Shown: positions 1 to 13,369, counted from the stretch's first letter. The stretch is 64,000 bases of DNA from Vesta saturnalis (GCA_036346205.1 JARFJB010000400.1:3418501-3482500); one strand, 5' to 3'. The notes: a model not told the origin generated them from the letters alone. Program-made: numbers and translations.

Positions 1-806
1 ATAACTCCTTTAATAGCGGAAATATAGTAGTTCAACGTACCAATCCCGTAATACATGTATATACAACCGCAATAGTTGACTTTAGAAAGGTAACAATCCA
101 ACTTGCCTTTCGTTTTACAATAACACAACACAACCCCCTTTTTAATAATCACAGCTTCACTTATCTATTTAATCGGAGAAGATTGGTCAGTTCACTATAT
201 TAATCCTAGCATGCATACACGAGTACCTAATCAATTAAAATTAGATACTAATGATTTGAACACTCTTATTCCTAAGAAAGGAAAATGTGTACTTAAAAGC
301 TAACAAACATAGTATAAATAATACGACATAGACAACCCAATTTATGCTTTGAGTTTCTGCTACTCCGCAACGGAAGCGTAAACAGTAAGTAATAAAACTA
401 TAAAAGAGATGTACGCTGAAGTTAACACATCACTGGGTGTTTTGTGTAAAAATTCAGTAATAATTACTCTAAATTTGGGTTAAAATATATACACCAAATA
501 TTAATTAATAGTTTGATCAAATTATAATACCTTAGTGAAAATCTTTACGAAAGTTAAATGTATTCGGATATCAATATGGCACCGAGATTATAACAAAGGT
601 AAGCAATTTATTAATATTCTTTGTAATATGGTTAATTTAAATGTACTTAATCTTTTGTAGAGGCTGTAGTGATCCCTGTTGAAAGCAGCATATAATTTAT
701 AACAGGTTCGGCAAAGTAAACTCAGCAATACAATGTTTGCTAGTACATGCAATGAAGGAACAATCTGACCTGATATTGAACGAATACTTGAGCTTTAGTT
801 AGTATA
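1..806. other. AT-rich non-coding stretch
   Basis: No convincing coding sequence, RNA gene or element end was recognised here. It is the flank of the minus-strand LINE that ends near 810. Confidence 0.5.
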
Positions 807-809
807 GTT

Positions 810-3228
810 AATATAATAATAATAATAAGGTTTATTGCCCAACAGGAAACCCAATTATAGGGCATATAGAAAATACATAATCTAAAGACAATCATAACAA
901 TAATACAATGCCATAACAATGAAAATAAATGAAATCTGTAACTAAACAAGAATAAACTGTAATAATAAACTATACAAAAAAACAAACAAAAGAAAAACCA
1001 AATCATCAACAATATCACATAATGTAAGGTAAACCAGTTCATTTGAATATATCACGAAATTATTTTTCAGCATTACTACACATAAGATGTATAGGGGATC
1101 TGCGAAGTAAATCAGCTCGACCAGGTTGCGGGTAGAAAGAACATACATTTCTGGTTTCGATTTGAGGAACCAGGAATGGCACCCGACATAGTAAAAAAGC
1201 AGTATCTACTCTATTGTGGATAATTATTTTGAGGATCTTCGCTGCTTGTAGCTCTCCGTTCAGACAGCGACGACATGGAGTGGCGAAGAAGCAGGCTACT
1301 GTAACTGGTGTTACGGTCCGGATATTCACGGTCTACTTCAGGAATTTCAGGAATTTTTTGTGGATTTTATCCAAGGGTAAACAATGCGAAACATTAATGG
1401 GATACCATATTAAATTAGCATATTCCAGCTTACTAATAACATAGGCGTAATAAAGGGTTTTAAACAGTGTAATGTCAGAGAAGTCTTTGCATGATCTTAA
1501 AATAAATCCTAAATATTTGTTGGCAGATAAGCAGAGAGTATGGATGTGCTCAGAAAAACTTAAACTAGAGTTAAACAAAACACCGAGATACTTAATTTTG
1601 CTCATTCTGGGAAGATCAGAACTATTGATTTTATACGATTGCAGTACTAGTGTGACTTGGGATGTATAAGAAACACTGCCGTATTTCACGACATTAATTC
1701 CAAGGGTATTGCAAGAACACCAGCTCATAAGAGTGTCAAGATTGTCTTGAAGTATCTGCGCATCCTATCTAGTCGTAATTTCAAGAAAGAGTTGCATATC
1801 ATCCGCATGAGCAAGTACTGGACATCTAAGTTTGTGCAGAATCTCATCAATACACGGTAGAAACAGTAGGGGCCCCAAGCTGGATCCCTGAAGAATACCA
1901 GAACGAAGTGTAAATTGATCCGATGCAAAACCATTATAAAAGACATAACATATCCTATTTTCCAGATAAGAACGAAGAAGATTAGTTAGTTTCAGTGAGG
2001 GACCGAAGTTAGAAATCTTATTTAGTAGTAGATTATGATTTATAGAATCAAAAGCACTAGCAAAATCAGTATATACCACATCAACTTGTCCACGCCTATC
2101 AAGAACCTCAGTAAGAAATTGATTGATACAAGCAAGATTGAGCGAACCGGCAAGAACCCATGCTGATCCGCAGAAAGGAACGGTTTGTCACTAGAATAAA
2201 TGGTATTATGAATTAGTGATTCAAAAATTTTAGCAAAATTATTGAGTATTCAGATGGGTCTGTAATTCGTGATGAAAGATTGATCACCCTTTTTGAGGAC
2301 AGGAGTAATTCTAGCTATTTTCCATTTACCAGGAAAAGCAGAATTATTGATAGCCAAGTTGATTATTAAGGTTAATAGCGTAACTAAAACAAATCTACAA
2401 ACCCGAATCAAAAAACTAGGAAGCTGGTCTTCATCACAGCTGGCTTTATTGGGAAGATGCGCTAAAAGTTTGAGTACTTCTTTTTCAGATACAGGAGTGA
2501 TTGAAAACGGAAGACAGTAGTTAAATTCATCATGGGGACGATTCACATAGCAAGGGTAATTAATACGGGAGTTACTAGAAAAGTAAAACGCAAAGCCATT
2601 GACAATATCCTTAGGGGAATCATAGGAAACTTCATCCAGACATAACCGCGGAGATATGCGCGAAGAACCTTATTCTTGGTGAATATAAGACCAAAGTTCC
2701 TTAGGATTTCTTTTCACATTTTGTTCACCTTCCGGAGGTAGTTCAAGTAGGCAGAGTTTCTTGCTTTTTACAAATAGCTCTACATCTATGAAATTCCGAC
2801 AAACATAATGAATTTTCTGTTAAAAGCCACTTTCTCCGATAAGATTGTTTAGTTTTTAAATTATACATTAATTCAGGTGTAAACCAGATTGGATAATTGG
2901 AACTACTTTGTACGTATTTGGGAACAGACTTATCAAGCGCTTGATAAATTTTATCATACATTAGACCCAGTGCTACATTGACATCCTTAATTTCCTTAAG
3001 AATAGACTAATCGATGAGACACATATCATGATATAATTGCAAATAATTAGCTTTTTTAAAATTATAGCGTAGCTTATTGCTGCGGGAGAATTTTACATTC
3101 GAACTTACGGCAGATAAGCATAATGTGAAGGAAAGAGCAGGGTGATATGGATCCTCATCGGCTAACGGGATATATGATCTTTGCACGTGAAATTGCTTAA
3201 TCAGGTTAGACAAAATCAAGCCAAGCAA
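810..3228 (-). mobile_element. 5'-truncated non-LTR retrotransposon (Jockey/CR1-like LINE)
   Basis: Read on the minus strand, the unit starts inside an apurinic endonuclease domain at 3228. It runs through reverse transcriptase and a C-terminal segment to a 3' end near 810-830, where the minus strand shows AATAAA followed by a short (ATT)n run. Such tails are usual for arthropod LINEs. The start inside the endonuclease means the 5' half, including any ORF1, is absent. No clear target-site duplication was found. Confidence 0.8.
1060..3228 (-). pseudogene. LINE endonuclease/reverse transcriptase, decayed
   Basis: Fragments in several frames line up in the order of a LINE ORF2. The end of the endonuclease is at 3228-3007, with the motif DPYHPALSF. 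A linker follows at 2961-2743. The RT start at 2546-2250 ends in the NYRPI motif. RT motif A and catalytic loop lie at 2079-1765: motif A reads YTDFASAFDSINH, motif B reads GILQGSSLGPLLF, and the catalytic box reads AHADD where families usually have YADD. Thumb-like sequence at 1728-1333 contains KIKYLGVLF. The C-terminus at 1329-1060 contains FYPQPGRADLLRRSPIH, typical of Jockey/CR1-type LINEs. Frameshifts and stops separate the blocks, so no functional enzyme is expected. Confidence 0.85.
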
Positions 3229-3255
3229 TCCATTGCATGCATTATTTACAGAATT

Positions 3256-3470
3256 ATACTTACTTACTTACTTAACCTTCACGCCATTCCCTTGCGGGGT
3301 AGGCAAAACAATCCCTGCCTCTTATTTATTTTTCATTCACAATCTTTCTCTATGCTTTCCTATCTCCGCATACCTCCCTAGCTTCTGCAAGATTCATACA
3401 TAGTCTCTGACATGCCCTTTTGTTTTTTAAACTCCTTATCTTTCTTTCTTTCTTTCTTAACATACTAGTA
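3256..3470 (-). mobile_element. 3' end of a second retroelement with (TAAG)n tail
   Basis: On the minus strand a segment with the string CCGCAAGGGAATGGCGTGA ends in four copies of TAAG at 3275-3259. This layout is that of a LINE or SINE 3' terminus. It abuts the truncated 5' end of the LINE at 3228. A short (CTTT)n run lies at about 3431-3452. The family was not identified. Confidence 0.5.
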
Positions 3471-3479
3471 AAGTTAGCA

Positions 3480-5785
3480 ATGATTGAATATTTCATGCAG
3501 TTATTTGGTTTTTTGTTAAAGTGAGGTATATTAAAATCACCAAGTAATAGAACAAATTTACCAACAGTAACTCTAAGGCATCAAAAAACAATTCAAAAAC
3601 AATTCCATCCTCGTAATCTACGATGACAATGTAACATCAACGGTAACAAGCGGAACGTAATTGCAGTACAGCTACTAGTCATTTACGAGCAATCCCAGTT
3701 AAGAACATCGTAGCAAAAACAAAAGCGAGACGAAAGGTACACTAACAGACATTCAAAGACGAGAAAGTAAAAAATCTAAAAATAAGGTAACACATATAAT
3801 AGCAATTTATTCCTATAACGTTGTTTTACCTCTATAGATCGAAGACAAGCTCTATGTGATGGTTTAATCCGATCTGGTCAAATTATACTTCTTTTAAGAA
3901 ACAGTATTTAGTTTTTGTATGTTAAACGTGAAAGGAAGATTCCAATTAAAACGAAGTTGAAAGAAGCAGAGCGAACTTGCCCCTTTTGTGCAAGTAACAT
4001 TTTTTTTTACATCCGCATCAATAGCGATATATTAATTTACAAAGTAAAGAAATATTTTTCTGTTAAAAATTCTCATACAAGAGATATTGTCTAAAAATTA
4101 AAGGTGTTCAACAATATTTTATTATCAAATCTTGTTTATAATAAAAATGTTACACAGATGTATTTCCAATACAGAAATGTTAGTAATATGCAATCATTTA
4201 ATGGTCTCAATATCTAGTGGTGATTTAGCAAAGTAACAGATGCCTGTAAAATGTATAAGTTTGAAAGTTAACCAGAACCCACGTACATCGCATTGATGGC
4301 GCGAGTATGAACTTTTATAATATAAGAAAGGTAAAAACGACATAGGTTAAATAATTACCAGTTGTAACGTAAATGGTAAAGGGAGTAAATACAGAAAATT
4401 TAGAATATTATGGTAGAGAAATAAGCAACGAGTAATCATTAAATCACAACATTAAATGTTCCATTCACAGATACTTATTCAGTTAATTTATAGGAACAGT
4501 AATCAAAGAAAAGATCCTATATCCATCCGAAAAAGATACGATATCGATTTTTGCACGTTACAAACAGTATTTGCATTCCAAGTTCTCTACAAATTGTATT
4601 ACTGCTAACCATGGCGCAAAGTCGAGACTCTCATTTCTAGTAGAAAAAATGGGATTGACCAAAGAATGATGGATGTTATAAAGAAGAACAAAGTGAATAA
4701 TTTAAAAAGTAGAAAGTAGAAGTACACAAAAATTTGAATAAAACTTACTATTGCAGTCGACAAGGGGAGTATCGAAAAGACAGTAACGAACGACGGCCAC
4801 CATTTAACATAAAAAGGTTGGAAATGTGTTTGGCCACTTGAAAGGTTTATTATAAGAGAGCAAATTTTATTTCGGAAAGGCGTCCATATATTCCCTGTCA
4901 CTTTCTAAAATGTCGTCAAAATTAATATACACTCTTCAAGAAGTTGCTGTAATAATGTAACAACCCAACTTTATACTTCCTCAATTAAAGAAATTGTACC
5001 TCATTCTGTTACCTTTATAGGTGTGCAAATAAGAGAAAATTGGAAGTGGATGAAATTTACTTAAAAATGTGATACATGGAAAACACTCTCTCTATTAAAC
5101 AGCAGTACAGAGATTTACCGGAGAAAATATAGATATGTATTAGATTCGTATTTATCAAATTACTGGTTAGAAAAAGAAATGGAATCAGAAATGTAGACTT
5201 AAATTACAAAATTAGAATTAAGCTACATATTTTAAGAAAGAATTAAAAAAAGACTTGTTTTGAGTATAAATATATATTTGAATAATAAATTACTGCCTTA
5301 CTTATTTAATATGCAAATTCTACTATAAAAAAGGGTTAATTTTGTACTATATGTAGGGTAGTAGTAAAAGTAGTCGAAACTAAGCTTTATGTCTATACGC
5401 AAAGGTCAATGTGGCTTTTGTTTCTTAGCTAAGGCAATGGCCTTGAACAAGGGTGTGACCCTGAAACATTCTTTCTCTCATAGGCATATGGTAACTCCCT
5501 GTCTATTTGTGCCCCTCACTTCCATCTAAATTCCATATGTGAATTAGCTATACTACTTTTATATTTAAAACAGGCTTTCCTTAACATAGGAATTTAGAAA
5601 TGGAAGCTTTAAATTGATTGCACCTTGGACCGGATTCTTCATTTACCCTTCTTGCTAACTAAGATTAAGAAAATTTAATTGTCCGATTAAACCCTTAAAC
5701 CGTCATATCGAATATACAAAAGGGCTCGTCTCCTATACGCCCAAAAACTCAACAAACCAAACTATCCTAAATAACCAGTACATAG
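3480..5785. other. AT-rich stretch without recognisable genes
   Basis: Only short random open frames occur. No element ends, tRNA boxes or splice-supported exons were recognised. Confidence 0.5.
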
Positions 5786-5787
5786 AG

Positions 5788-6992
5788 ATTTACTGTAACG
5801 TGCCAATTTGTATTATTATTGTTAAATATATTTACATTACGTTGGTATCTTTTTTTCTTTCAATAATTAAATTTTAGAATGTATTTAGAGATTTTCACTT
5901 TAGTCTACATAATTACGAATCCCTGTGTATATTTAGTAACACCTATTTTTGTAGTTTTGTGCGCAAATGCGAACAGAACACCATAATTCATTTCCTTTCC
6001 GTTTCTTCTGCCGTCCAGTTCAGTACGTTATCTTTTTGAAGTTTTGCTTCCCTTGTATAAGGTATGTAAGGCTTCTAATGGTTTCTACATTAAGGAAACC
6101 GCTTGTGTTAAGAAAACGCTGAAATTCTAATGAATTTTGTACTTGCAAAGGCGAGGTGATACATAAAATAGCGTGGATGATATGCAATTTATCTTGAGGG
6201 ATTAAGAATGGAGGTACCTTTGGTTTGTGCCGATATCGCATGCTGTTAGTACGCCTGTAGTTAGTTTTCCTGCGTTTGTAGTTTTTTCATTATTGGTATG
6301 TGGAAGATAAAAAAATTTCCTTACATATATGGTCTACAGTTCGTTTATTGGTACGTTATTGACAAATGAAAATTACCTTTATCTGCATTTTAAGGCGAAG
6401 TTAATACATTTATTTTGAGCGCAAGAAAAGTATGTAAGAAGTATCCTTTTAAACAAACAAATCAGTTAGTGTTATATCGATACGGTTATAAAGGAACAGC
6501 TGTGTTCTGTTTCTAAGATAAACAAATTTGAGTTCATAACCTATCGTACTGTAATATTTGTCGACGTAGGTCACGTTTTATTATTAAATACAGTGTTGAT
6601 CATGTTGCATTTTGAATTTTAACTAAATACAGATTATAAGCATATATAGTTGTGTTGAATTTAGTAATTTTAGTATCGTAAATCTTTACGAGAAATATCG
6701 TTTTAGCATTGAGTAAAATACGCAATCGTCTTAGTTATTTTAGTCTGATATTAATCAGACATTTTGCTTTATTAGATATACATATAAATACAGTTGTTTA
6801 GTGTTTATTCAGATTAATTATTAAGGTACAACTTTCTCAATTTTTGTTGTATTTCGATTATTAAACCTATAAATTGAGTGGCGTCCAAAACAAACAAATG
6901 CTTAATACTGATTATACCTCTGCCTCCCTCATGACCTGTTCAATAGGAGTTCTCAATTACAGTAAGTTTCATAAGTGTGAAACTCACTGACC
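5788..6992. repeat. Unclassified dispersed repeat, copy Q1
   Basis: This 1.2 kb block recurs in inverted orientation at 52998-54150. Shared landmarks include TTTACATTACGTTGGTATC, the sequence around GTAAATCTTTACG, and ACAGTAAGTTTCATAAGT near the right end. The copies differ at many positions and by small indels, so they look old. No protein similarity was recognised. Its right end lies about 40 bp from the foldback element at 7035, as Q2 lies about 45 bp from the mariner ending at 52953. Confidence 0.75.
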
Positions 6993-7034
6993 TTAACACT
7001 TAAATTTTTTATTTCTTATATTACGACCCCTATA

Positions 7035-8473
7035 CAGGGTGTCCACAAACTCTTTTCACAAAAGAAAACTGCAGATTCTAGAGCTGATTTTAAGTCGATT
7101 TAACGTAAATTACCTTAATACAAAAATACTTCCTAAGAGAGCTGGAGCTCTTGTAAGATGGTGACCTAATATCGGTTTAATTCAAATATCTTCAATGGTG
7201 CCCTAACATCGGTTTAATTCAAATATCTTCAAAATGGTTTCCCTTTAAATGATAGCGTTCTGTACATTTATGTAGTGGAATATGATGAATATGATTTTTT
7301 AGTTGTACTAATAAGCGGCACATTTGGGCATTGGACATTGTTTTTCATAAGTTTTTTGTTTCTCAAAACTTCGCAATTTTAACATAAAATTAAAAAAAAT
7401 TCGATTTGTTCATAAGAGAATGATACTCTTGTCTGAAGTCGCTACGACGCACGGTTTTCAAAATAAATCGATTTGAACTTTTCATGTGTTAATCATACTT
7501 TTATAAAATTAACTAACGAATTCATTTACAATTATGAAAGATGGCTATGGAAAATAAACAAAATAACAATTGCGTGAATGTATTATTAGTATTACAGATA
7601 CTAGTTGAGGTTAAAATGTCAAATAAGTTTTAAGTGAAAGATTTTTATTGTTTAGGTACATTACCGTAAATACAAAAAGTTGAATATTGTTAGAATGGTT
7701 TCGTTTAGTAACGAAAATTATGCCGATGTGCATTTAGTGTCGATATGCAGATAAATTTCCAAGTAGAAGACATCCTGATCCTAAATCATTTATTTAGGGG
7801 AATTTTTGCAAAAATTCGGCAATTTTTACGTACACGAATAAATTTGTGCATAGAAACGGATGGTTGTCATGTGGAGCATCTTTTGTAGATTCAGTTTTGT
7901 GTTTCATGCTTTCAGTTGTCATTTTGAATTTTTTTTATTATTAATTGTGTCAGAAACATTTCTTTGTATTAAAAACGATTATTTTTAACTCGAGTTTATT
8001 TCTTACTTTCTAAAGCAAAATTAATTTGACACCAGAGCAGTTTGACGTTCACGCAATTGTTATTTTGTTTGTTTTCCATAGCCATCTTCATAATTGTAAA
8101 TGAATTCGTTAGTTAATTTTACAGAAAGTATGATTAACACATGAAAAGTTCAATTCGATTTATTTCGAAAATTGTGAGTCGTAGCGACTTCAGACAAGAG
8201 TATCATTCTTTTATGAAAAAATCGAAAGTTTGTAAATTTTATGTTAAAATTGCGCAATTGGGCATGTTCCACTAAATAAATGTACAGAACGCCATCATTT
8301 AAAGGGAAACTATTTTGAAGATATTTGAATTAAACCGATGTTAGGACGCCATCTTCCAAGATGTCCAGCTCTCTTAAGAAGTATTTTTGTATTAAAGTAA
8401 TTTACGTTAAACCGACATAAAATCAGCTCTATAATCTGCAGTTTTCTTTTGTGAAGAGTTTGTGGACGCCCTG
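7035..8473. mobile_element. Foldback (long-TIR) mariner-like non-autonomous element
   Basis: The element begins CAGGGTGTCC and ends with a diverged complement (GGACGCCCTG). It is flanked by TA at 7033-7034 and 8474-8475. The arms run from 7035 to about 7579 and from about 8051 to 8473, pairing over several hundred bases. Landmarks are AAACTGCAGATT near the ends and GAATTCATTTACAATTATG near the inner edge. The left arm carries a short internal duplication around 7150-7240, which makes it longer. The roughly 470-base loop has no transposase frame. The ends place it with IS630-Tc1-mariner elements moved in trans. Confidence 0.85.
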
Positions 8474-8477
8474 TATA

Positions 8478-9087
8478 TGTGTACTACTGCTACTACAACA
8501 AAGATACACGTTGGAGACAATTAGACATGGCCTGCAGATGAGACCAAGAAACCAACAGTCTGTATCAACAGAGTTTCAATAATCCCAACCAACTTATTAA
8601 AATTTTTGGAAAAAGTATTACAGTCCTTTAACACATCTAGCCCAGTAAGCGAACACAAAATGTACTTAGAACCCCGCAAAATTCCAGATATGGATAAGAA
8701 TTTAGAGGAAGGTAGTTAAAAGTGTGTACTACAAAATAAGATAAAGTGCCGCGGACATCGAGTTTTGAAAAAAATTGAAAAAAAAGTTCTTTTTGGTTAA
8801 TGCGTGAAAACCACCTAACCTTGCATACACTTTTGCCTACTCTGTTAGTATCAACGTATTTTCACTTTTTACCTCATTATTAATTTCACTCTTCAATTTT
8901 CAATACAAAAATAAAAATATTTTCATTCACAAAATCTCAGCTGTCGCAACCATATAGCAACATGGGAGACTGACCTAGTATTTCAGCTTAAGTTTAAGCG
9001 CGGTTGTGGAGCGTGTCGTACCGACTTTCACGTGTGCTCATCTACCTATCATTGCGGGTTCCTTTTTTTTCTACAATACGTGTGTTT

Positions 9088-9091
<4 letters not shown>
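8478..9091. other. Non-coding flank
   Basis: No gene was recognised. The block ends at a (TA)n tract. Confidence 0.4.

Positions 9092-9147
<56 letters not shown>
9092..9147. repeat. (TA)n microsatellite
   Basis: An uninterrupted TA run of about 56 bases. Open frames reading Tyr-Ile repeats across it are artefacts. Confidence 0.95.
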
Positions 9148-9148
<1 letters not shown>

Positions 9149-9266
9149 TGAACTGATATTTACCCCCACACCTATTATTATATTTTATTAAGAATTATAC
9201 GTTAAATTTAAATTACTTTTAATTTTAAGTTTAATAATTTATTATTTAAAATATAATTTATTTTTA

Positions 9267-9960
9267 TTAATATCGGCTAAAGCTCTTAATATGGAAAATA
9301 TATTCGTCGGTAGAACTATGAGACTCATCAACAGGGGATAGGGATCTAAATTTAGAAGAAACTCTACTCTTAAGATTGTAAAATAAATGATTATGAATTT
9401 TAATTATATTGATTGTTTTAATATAATAACCATAGTTAATATGATTAAAAAAAAATTGAGATAATGTCCTATTATTTCTATAAGGATTAAAATTGATTAA
9501 GTAACTTGAATTATAATTTATAATTCGCATTAATAACTGTGTTACACCCTGTACATAACAAAATTCTTTTAAAAATATACGTGGGCATGCGCGGTGAATA
9601 CGCAACATATGATTTGACCACAACCAAAATGAAACTCGACATACAAGTAAGTATAACTATGTTTGAATGAACAACAATATTAATATAAAACATTTACATT
9701 TATAGAACAAATAACATTCCCTTTGGACATGCATACCTGTTGTTGCACATCAAGATTATTACAAAGGATAAAAATTCTGAACATAACAAAAAAAAGTATC
9801 AATGTCAACAATAAAGTACTCACATATAAAATCCTCCTTTTGTAGGTTACTGCTATTGAAGTTGGTTGAAGACAACAGCTCCTGCGAACTGCAACTCTGC
9901 TCTGCAATCTCCCAATTTTCTTTAAAATGAACAGCTTGTTCACTTAGTAAGTTTCACTAA
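9267..9960 (-). other. Minus-strand open frames of unknown status
   Basis: One frame of 118 codons (9623-9267) and one of 87 codons (9943-9680) overlap an AT-rich stretch. The second contains a hydrophobic segment that could be a membrane span. A GTGAGT donor-like site on the minus strand lies at about 9820. A 5' exon is therefore conceivable, but nothing recognisable is encoded and chance frames are equally likely. Confidence 0.2.
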
Positions 9961-11691
9961 TGTTATTAGAATCTTGACGAAACTTTATTTTTAGGCTCAT
10001 CACTTCTTTATAATTAACTTCAATTTAAATTTTGTAATGCATGGATCGTTGAAGGTTGTTGTAAATTAAACACACTTTTGGTAAACAAGGTGTATAATGA
10101 TAAAAGCACGAAGACAACACAATTAAATATCCATGGCAACACACACAATAATAATTTAAAAATGAACAAAGTCGAACTGCGGAAATATTTTTATAACTTG
10201 TCGAAAACTTCCGATTAAATTTAAAAAAGGTAAACTAACCTTAATTTAACTATATTCCGACAAAAGACTATCAACTGTTTCGTTAACACTTCCGATACTG
10301 AATCGCACTTTATTAAATTACCGAAGTGAGGTTAATTTGTTTTTAAAATTTATTTTCAAAAAAAATTTTGCAACAGCTTACTTTGGCAAGTTGTTGTAAA
10401 AGATGAAAATCAAGAGAGTTTGTGAAGCTAAAGCACTTGCTTATATATGTTTTTGCTCGACAACCAAATCATCGAATGTTTTCATTAGTTACGGAGAATA
10501 ATTCCTGAAATCTGATTGGCTACAATAATTTTCACATTACGATAATTCTTTGAAGCCCTATAACTTTTGTCCTGTTTAACATTTCTTAAATCTAAAAACA
10601 TTTCCAAAATCTACATAATTTTATCTAAATTTTGAAACCAAACATGAACTAATTCCTATACTTAATAACTACGTTAATTTTCACACTTATTTATGCAATT
10701 TAAACTAATTCTATGAATTTTACAGGCCTGGAAACTACCTCTACATGAATAGGGGATACTACTACACCCAAATATCCATCTTAAACATGCCTACGGCCAA
10801 TTTGAGAGGAAAATTATTTAAATTCTACCAATACTCTTAAAAACTAAAATTAACAAAAATGGACATAAATATAAGGAAGTATAACATAAAATTGAGGCTA
10901 CCTCACTATTTTTGCCTCTAGTAATTTATTTTATATAAATTGTCTCAATTTAAAATACTTTTTACAAAAATCTTTATCCGAGGTGAAAACATAACCTCAT
11001 TTTGTTTTTATAATTTTAATGTTAAATTTCACACTTTTAAACACAATAACTGTTAATGTAAGTGTTTAAACTTAATGTTCAAGTCACAAATTAATTTAAT
11101 TTACCACTTTCGTAGGTTCATAAGTTCCCCTACGACTAGTGTCGGAATGTTGTCAATCACTAGTTTAATGGCATAAAATTGTTGATTACACACAATAATC
11201 CCAGAATTGCTGCATGATTCATGTTTTATAGTCACTCACTAATGTGCTTATTCTGTTTTTTCTTAATTTTCGCACTAATATGGGTTTAACGCAGTAATAC
11301 GAATGTTTTTCACTAATCTTGGCTTCGTACATGAGAATTGTGACATTGATACCAGCCTAAATCTAGTTTTAACATTATTTCTGTCAACCACAACCTGTAT
11401 TACATGTCGTCGGGGAATATTGTTTAATATAAACTTACAAAACTAAATGAAACTTGAATTAACTCATAAACGATAACAAACATATCCTATACTTCTATGT
11501 ACTGTGCTGTCGATTACTTATTTTAACATTATTTAAATTATATTAAGAAATATTTAACTTTTTCAAACATCTCAATGTTTATCAATCATTCTTAACTAGA
11601 ATTATTTAATGAAATGTACCATTTTGTACTAACTAAAGTAATATTTCACTATGCAAACTACATAGCTACTTGCACGTAATTTGAATCATCT

Positions 11692-11693
<2 letters not shown>
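9960..11693. other. Long AT-rich non-coding stretch
   Basis: No open frame, element end or RNA gene was recognised across 1.7 kb. Confidence 0.5.

Positions 11694-11753
<60 letters not shown>
11694..11753. repeat. (TA)n microsatellite
   Basis: A continuous TA run of about 60 bases. Confidence 0.95.
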
Positions 11754-11756
<3 letters not shown>

Positions 11757-12109
11757 CTCGAAAATTGTGTTTTGCTTTGCAAGGTTAAAGCAAGGTTTTA
11801 GTATTAAATACGAGGTTTTTTATAGCGTAATAAAGAGGGAACAGTGACAAGAAAAAAGTCTATAGTTGAAGGAAGTGGTGATTAGTGGTAGTCTACGTAA
11901 GACGAGTATTACAGACAAAAAAGACGATTTTGGAGGTAAAAGAATTATAATAGTGGAATTTTATGCAAATAATTTGCTGTTTGTACACAATACATAGATT
12001 ATCAAGGTGATCTTTGACCCGTATATTTATATTTACATTTATGTAAAATTACCATTGAAATAGTTAAATTTATTCATATAATTGGAAGAAATATTAAATA
12101 CTGAATTGA

Positions 12110-13252
12110 GAGCCTGTAAAAAAACGGAAAATAAGGCAGATAAAGTAAACAGAAGAAAGGAGTGAATAAAAGGGAAAGGAAAGAAGAAGAAGAAGCGGAA
12201 CGGCAAATAGTATTTGGAAAAGGGAAGAAGATGGTAAGATCGCTAGACGTAAAAAAAGCAGAGTAGGAAAAAAGTGGTAACAGCGCAACAGTGGAAAGGG
12301 AAAAGATGAAGAAAGAGAAAGAAATTGAGGAAATAAAGGAGCTAATCCGTGAGATGAGGAAGCTGATGGAAGAAGATATGAAGGGAATAAGGAACGACAT
12401 CAAAGAAATGAAAGAACAAATGGAAGAAAGGGGAAAGGAATGGAAGGTTGAAAAACAAGAATTGATAGAGAGAATAGAAAAATTAGAAAAAAAATAGACA
12501 ATGAGGAGAGATGGAAAAGGAATAATAATATCGTGATAAAGGAGTGGAGATGTAAGGAGCTACAGAAAGAACTGCAAGAGATGATAGAAGAGAAACTAAA
12601 TATAAGAGCAGTAGTTAGAAAAGTGTTGGTGATAAACAAGGAGAAGGAAAATGAGATGGTGGTGGTGGAAATGGACAGATGGGAGGAGAAACAGAAAATT
12701 ATGACGAAGAAGAGAAAACTGAGGGGTACAGGAATTTACAAAAGCAGGAAAGATGGTCGAAGGTAAAAGAAGGAAAATACAATATAAACTATAGGAACAT
12801 TAATGGAGAATGGATACCGATATATTTGATTGGGGAAGGGAGGAGGGAAAGAAAGAAAATGATAGCGAGATTTAGATGTGGAAACGAAGAGAGGAGAAAC
12901 AGGTACTGGAGAAGGGACGAAGAGAGACAATGTAGGCTGTGCGGAGAAGAGATAGACTCGATTAAGCACATGTTGTAAGAATGAAGGGAATTAAAGGAGG
13001 AAGACAAGACGGTGGAAGAGATACTAGAAGAATGAGGAAGGGGAGCGGAGTGGATGCAAGAAGCATGGAACAGAAGAAGACAGTTAATGGGAGAAGAGAA
13101 AAGAGAGAAGAAGTTAGTGCAAGTGAATTAAAGAAAGGAGAGACTGTAAAGTGTAAATAGAGAAGGCAAATATAAATAGTAAAACGCAAGCACTCTGCAA
13201 AATTTTTGTAAATTAAGCAAATAAAGTATATTAGTAGTAGTAGTAGTAGTAT
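12110..13252 (+). mobile_element. Internally deleted LINE with (TAG)n tail
   Basis: This covers the deletion derivative described at 12291-13131. The 3' end has AATAAA at about 13220, followed by six TAG units at 13232-13251, as in LINEs with microsatellite tails. The 5' limit is uncertain. Purine-rich text begins near 12110, and the (TA)n at 11694 may mark an earlier boundary. Loss of the enzymatic centre means any mobility would have depended on an intact relative. Confidence 0.65.
12291..13131 (+). pseudogene. LINE ORF1-ORF2 deletion derivative
   Basis: The first 68 codons from 12291 are charged and heptad-like, a predicted coiled coil as in LINE ORF1 proteins. A shift in an A-run near 12490 ends that frame. 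Sequence related to an ORF1 core continues to about 12740 (for example RAVVRKVLVINKE). From about 12745 the text changes to what looks like an ORF2 C-terminus, with YRNINGEWIPIYLIGEG and then a zinc-knuckle-like C-X2-C-X8-H-X4 pattern (CRLCGEEIDSIKHML). A stop replaces the expected next residues at about 12976. Reading resumes to a TAA at 13129. The endonuclease and RT are missing between the two parts. Confidence 0.7.
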
Positions 13253-13369
13253 TTTCTTCAACAAGTATCATTTAGTATGCTGTTAAATTATTACTTAAAC
13301 CTGTGTATTTTGTGTTCAATTTTTGTATGATGAGATGATAGGGGCATGTAAAAAATGTATGTGGGAGAG

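Noticed and set aside
5788..6992. Helitron identity for repeat Q
   Set aside because: No TC start with CTRR end and terminal hairpin could be placed at the shared limits of the two copies.
9006..9191. Open frames with Tyr-Ile repeats across (TA)n (also 33301-33501, 50376-50573, 55299-55493)
   Set aside because: They are translations of TA microsatellites with no independent coding support.
9680..9943. 87-codon minus-strand frame with a hydrophobic segment as a membrane protein
   Set aside because: The composition is AT-driven and nothing is recognisable. It is kept only as a low-confidence note.
12074..13264. Minus-strand Ser/Phe/Leu-rich frames
   Set aside because: They are the antisense of a purine-rich LINE coding strand.
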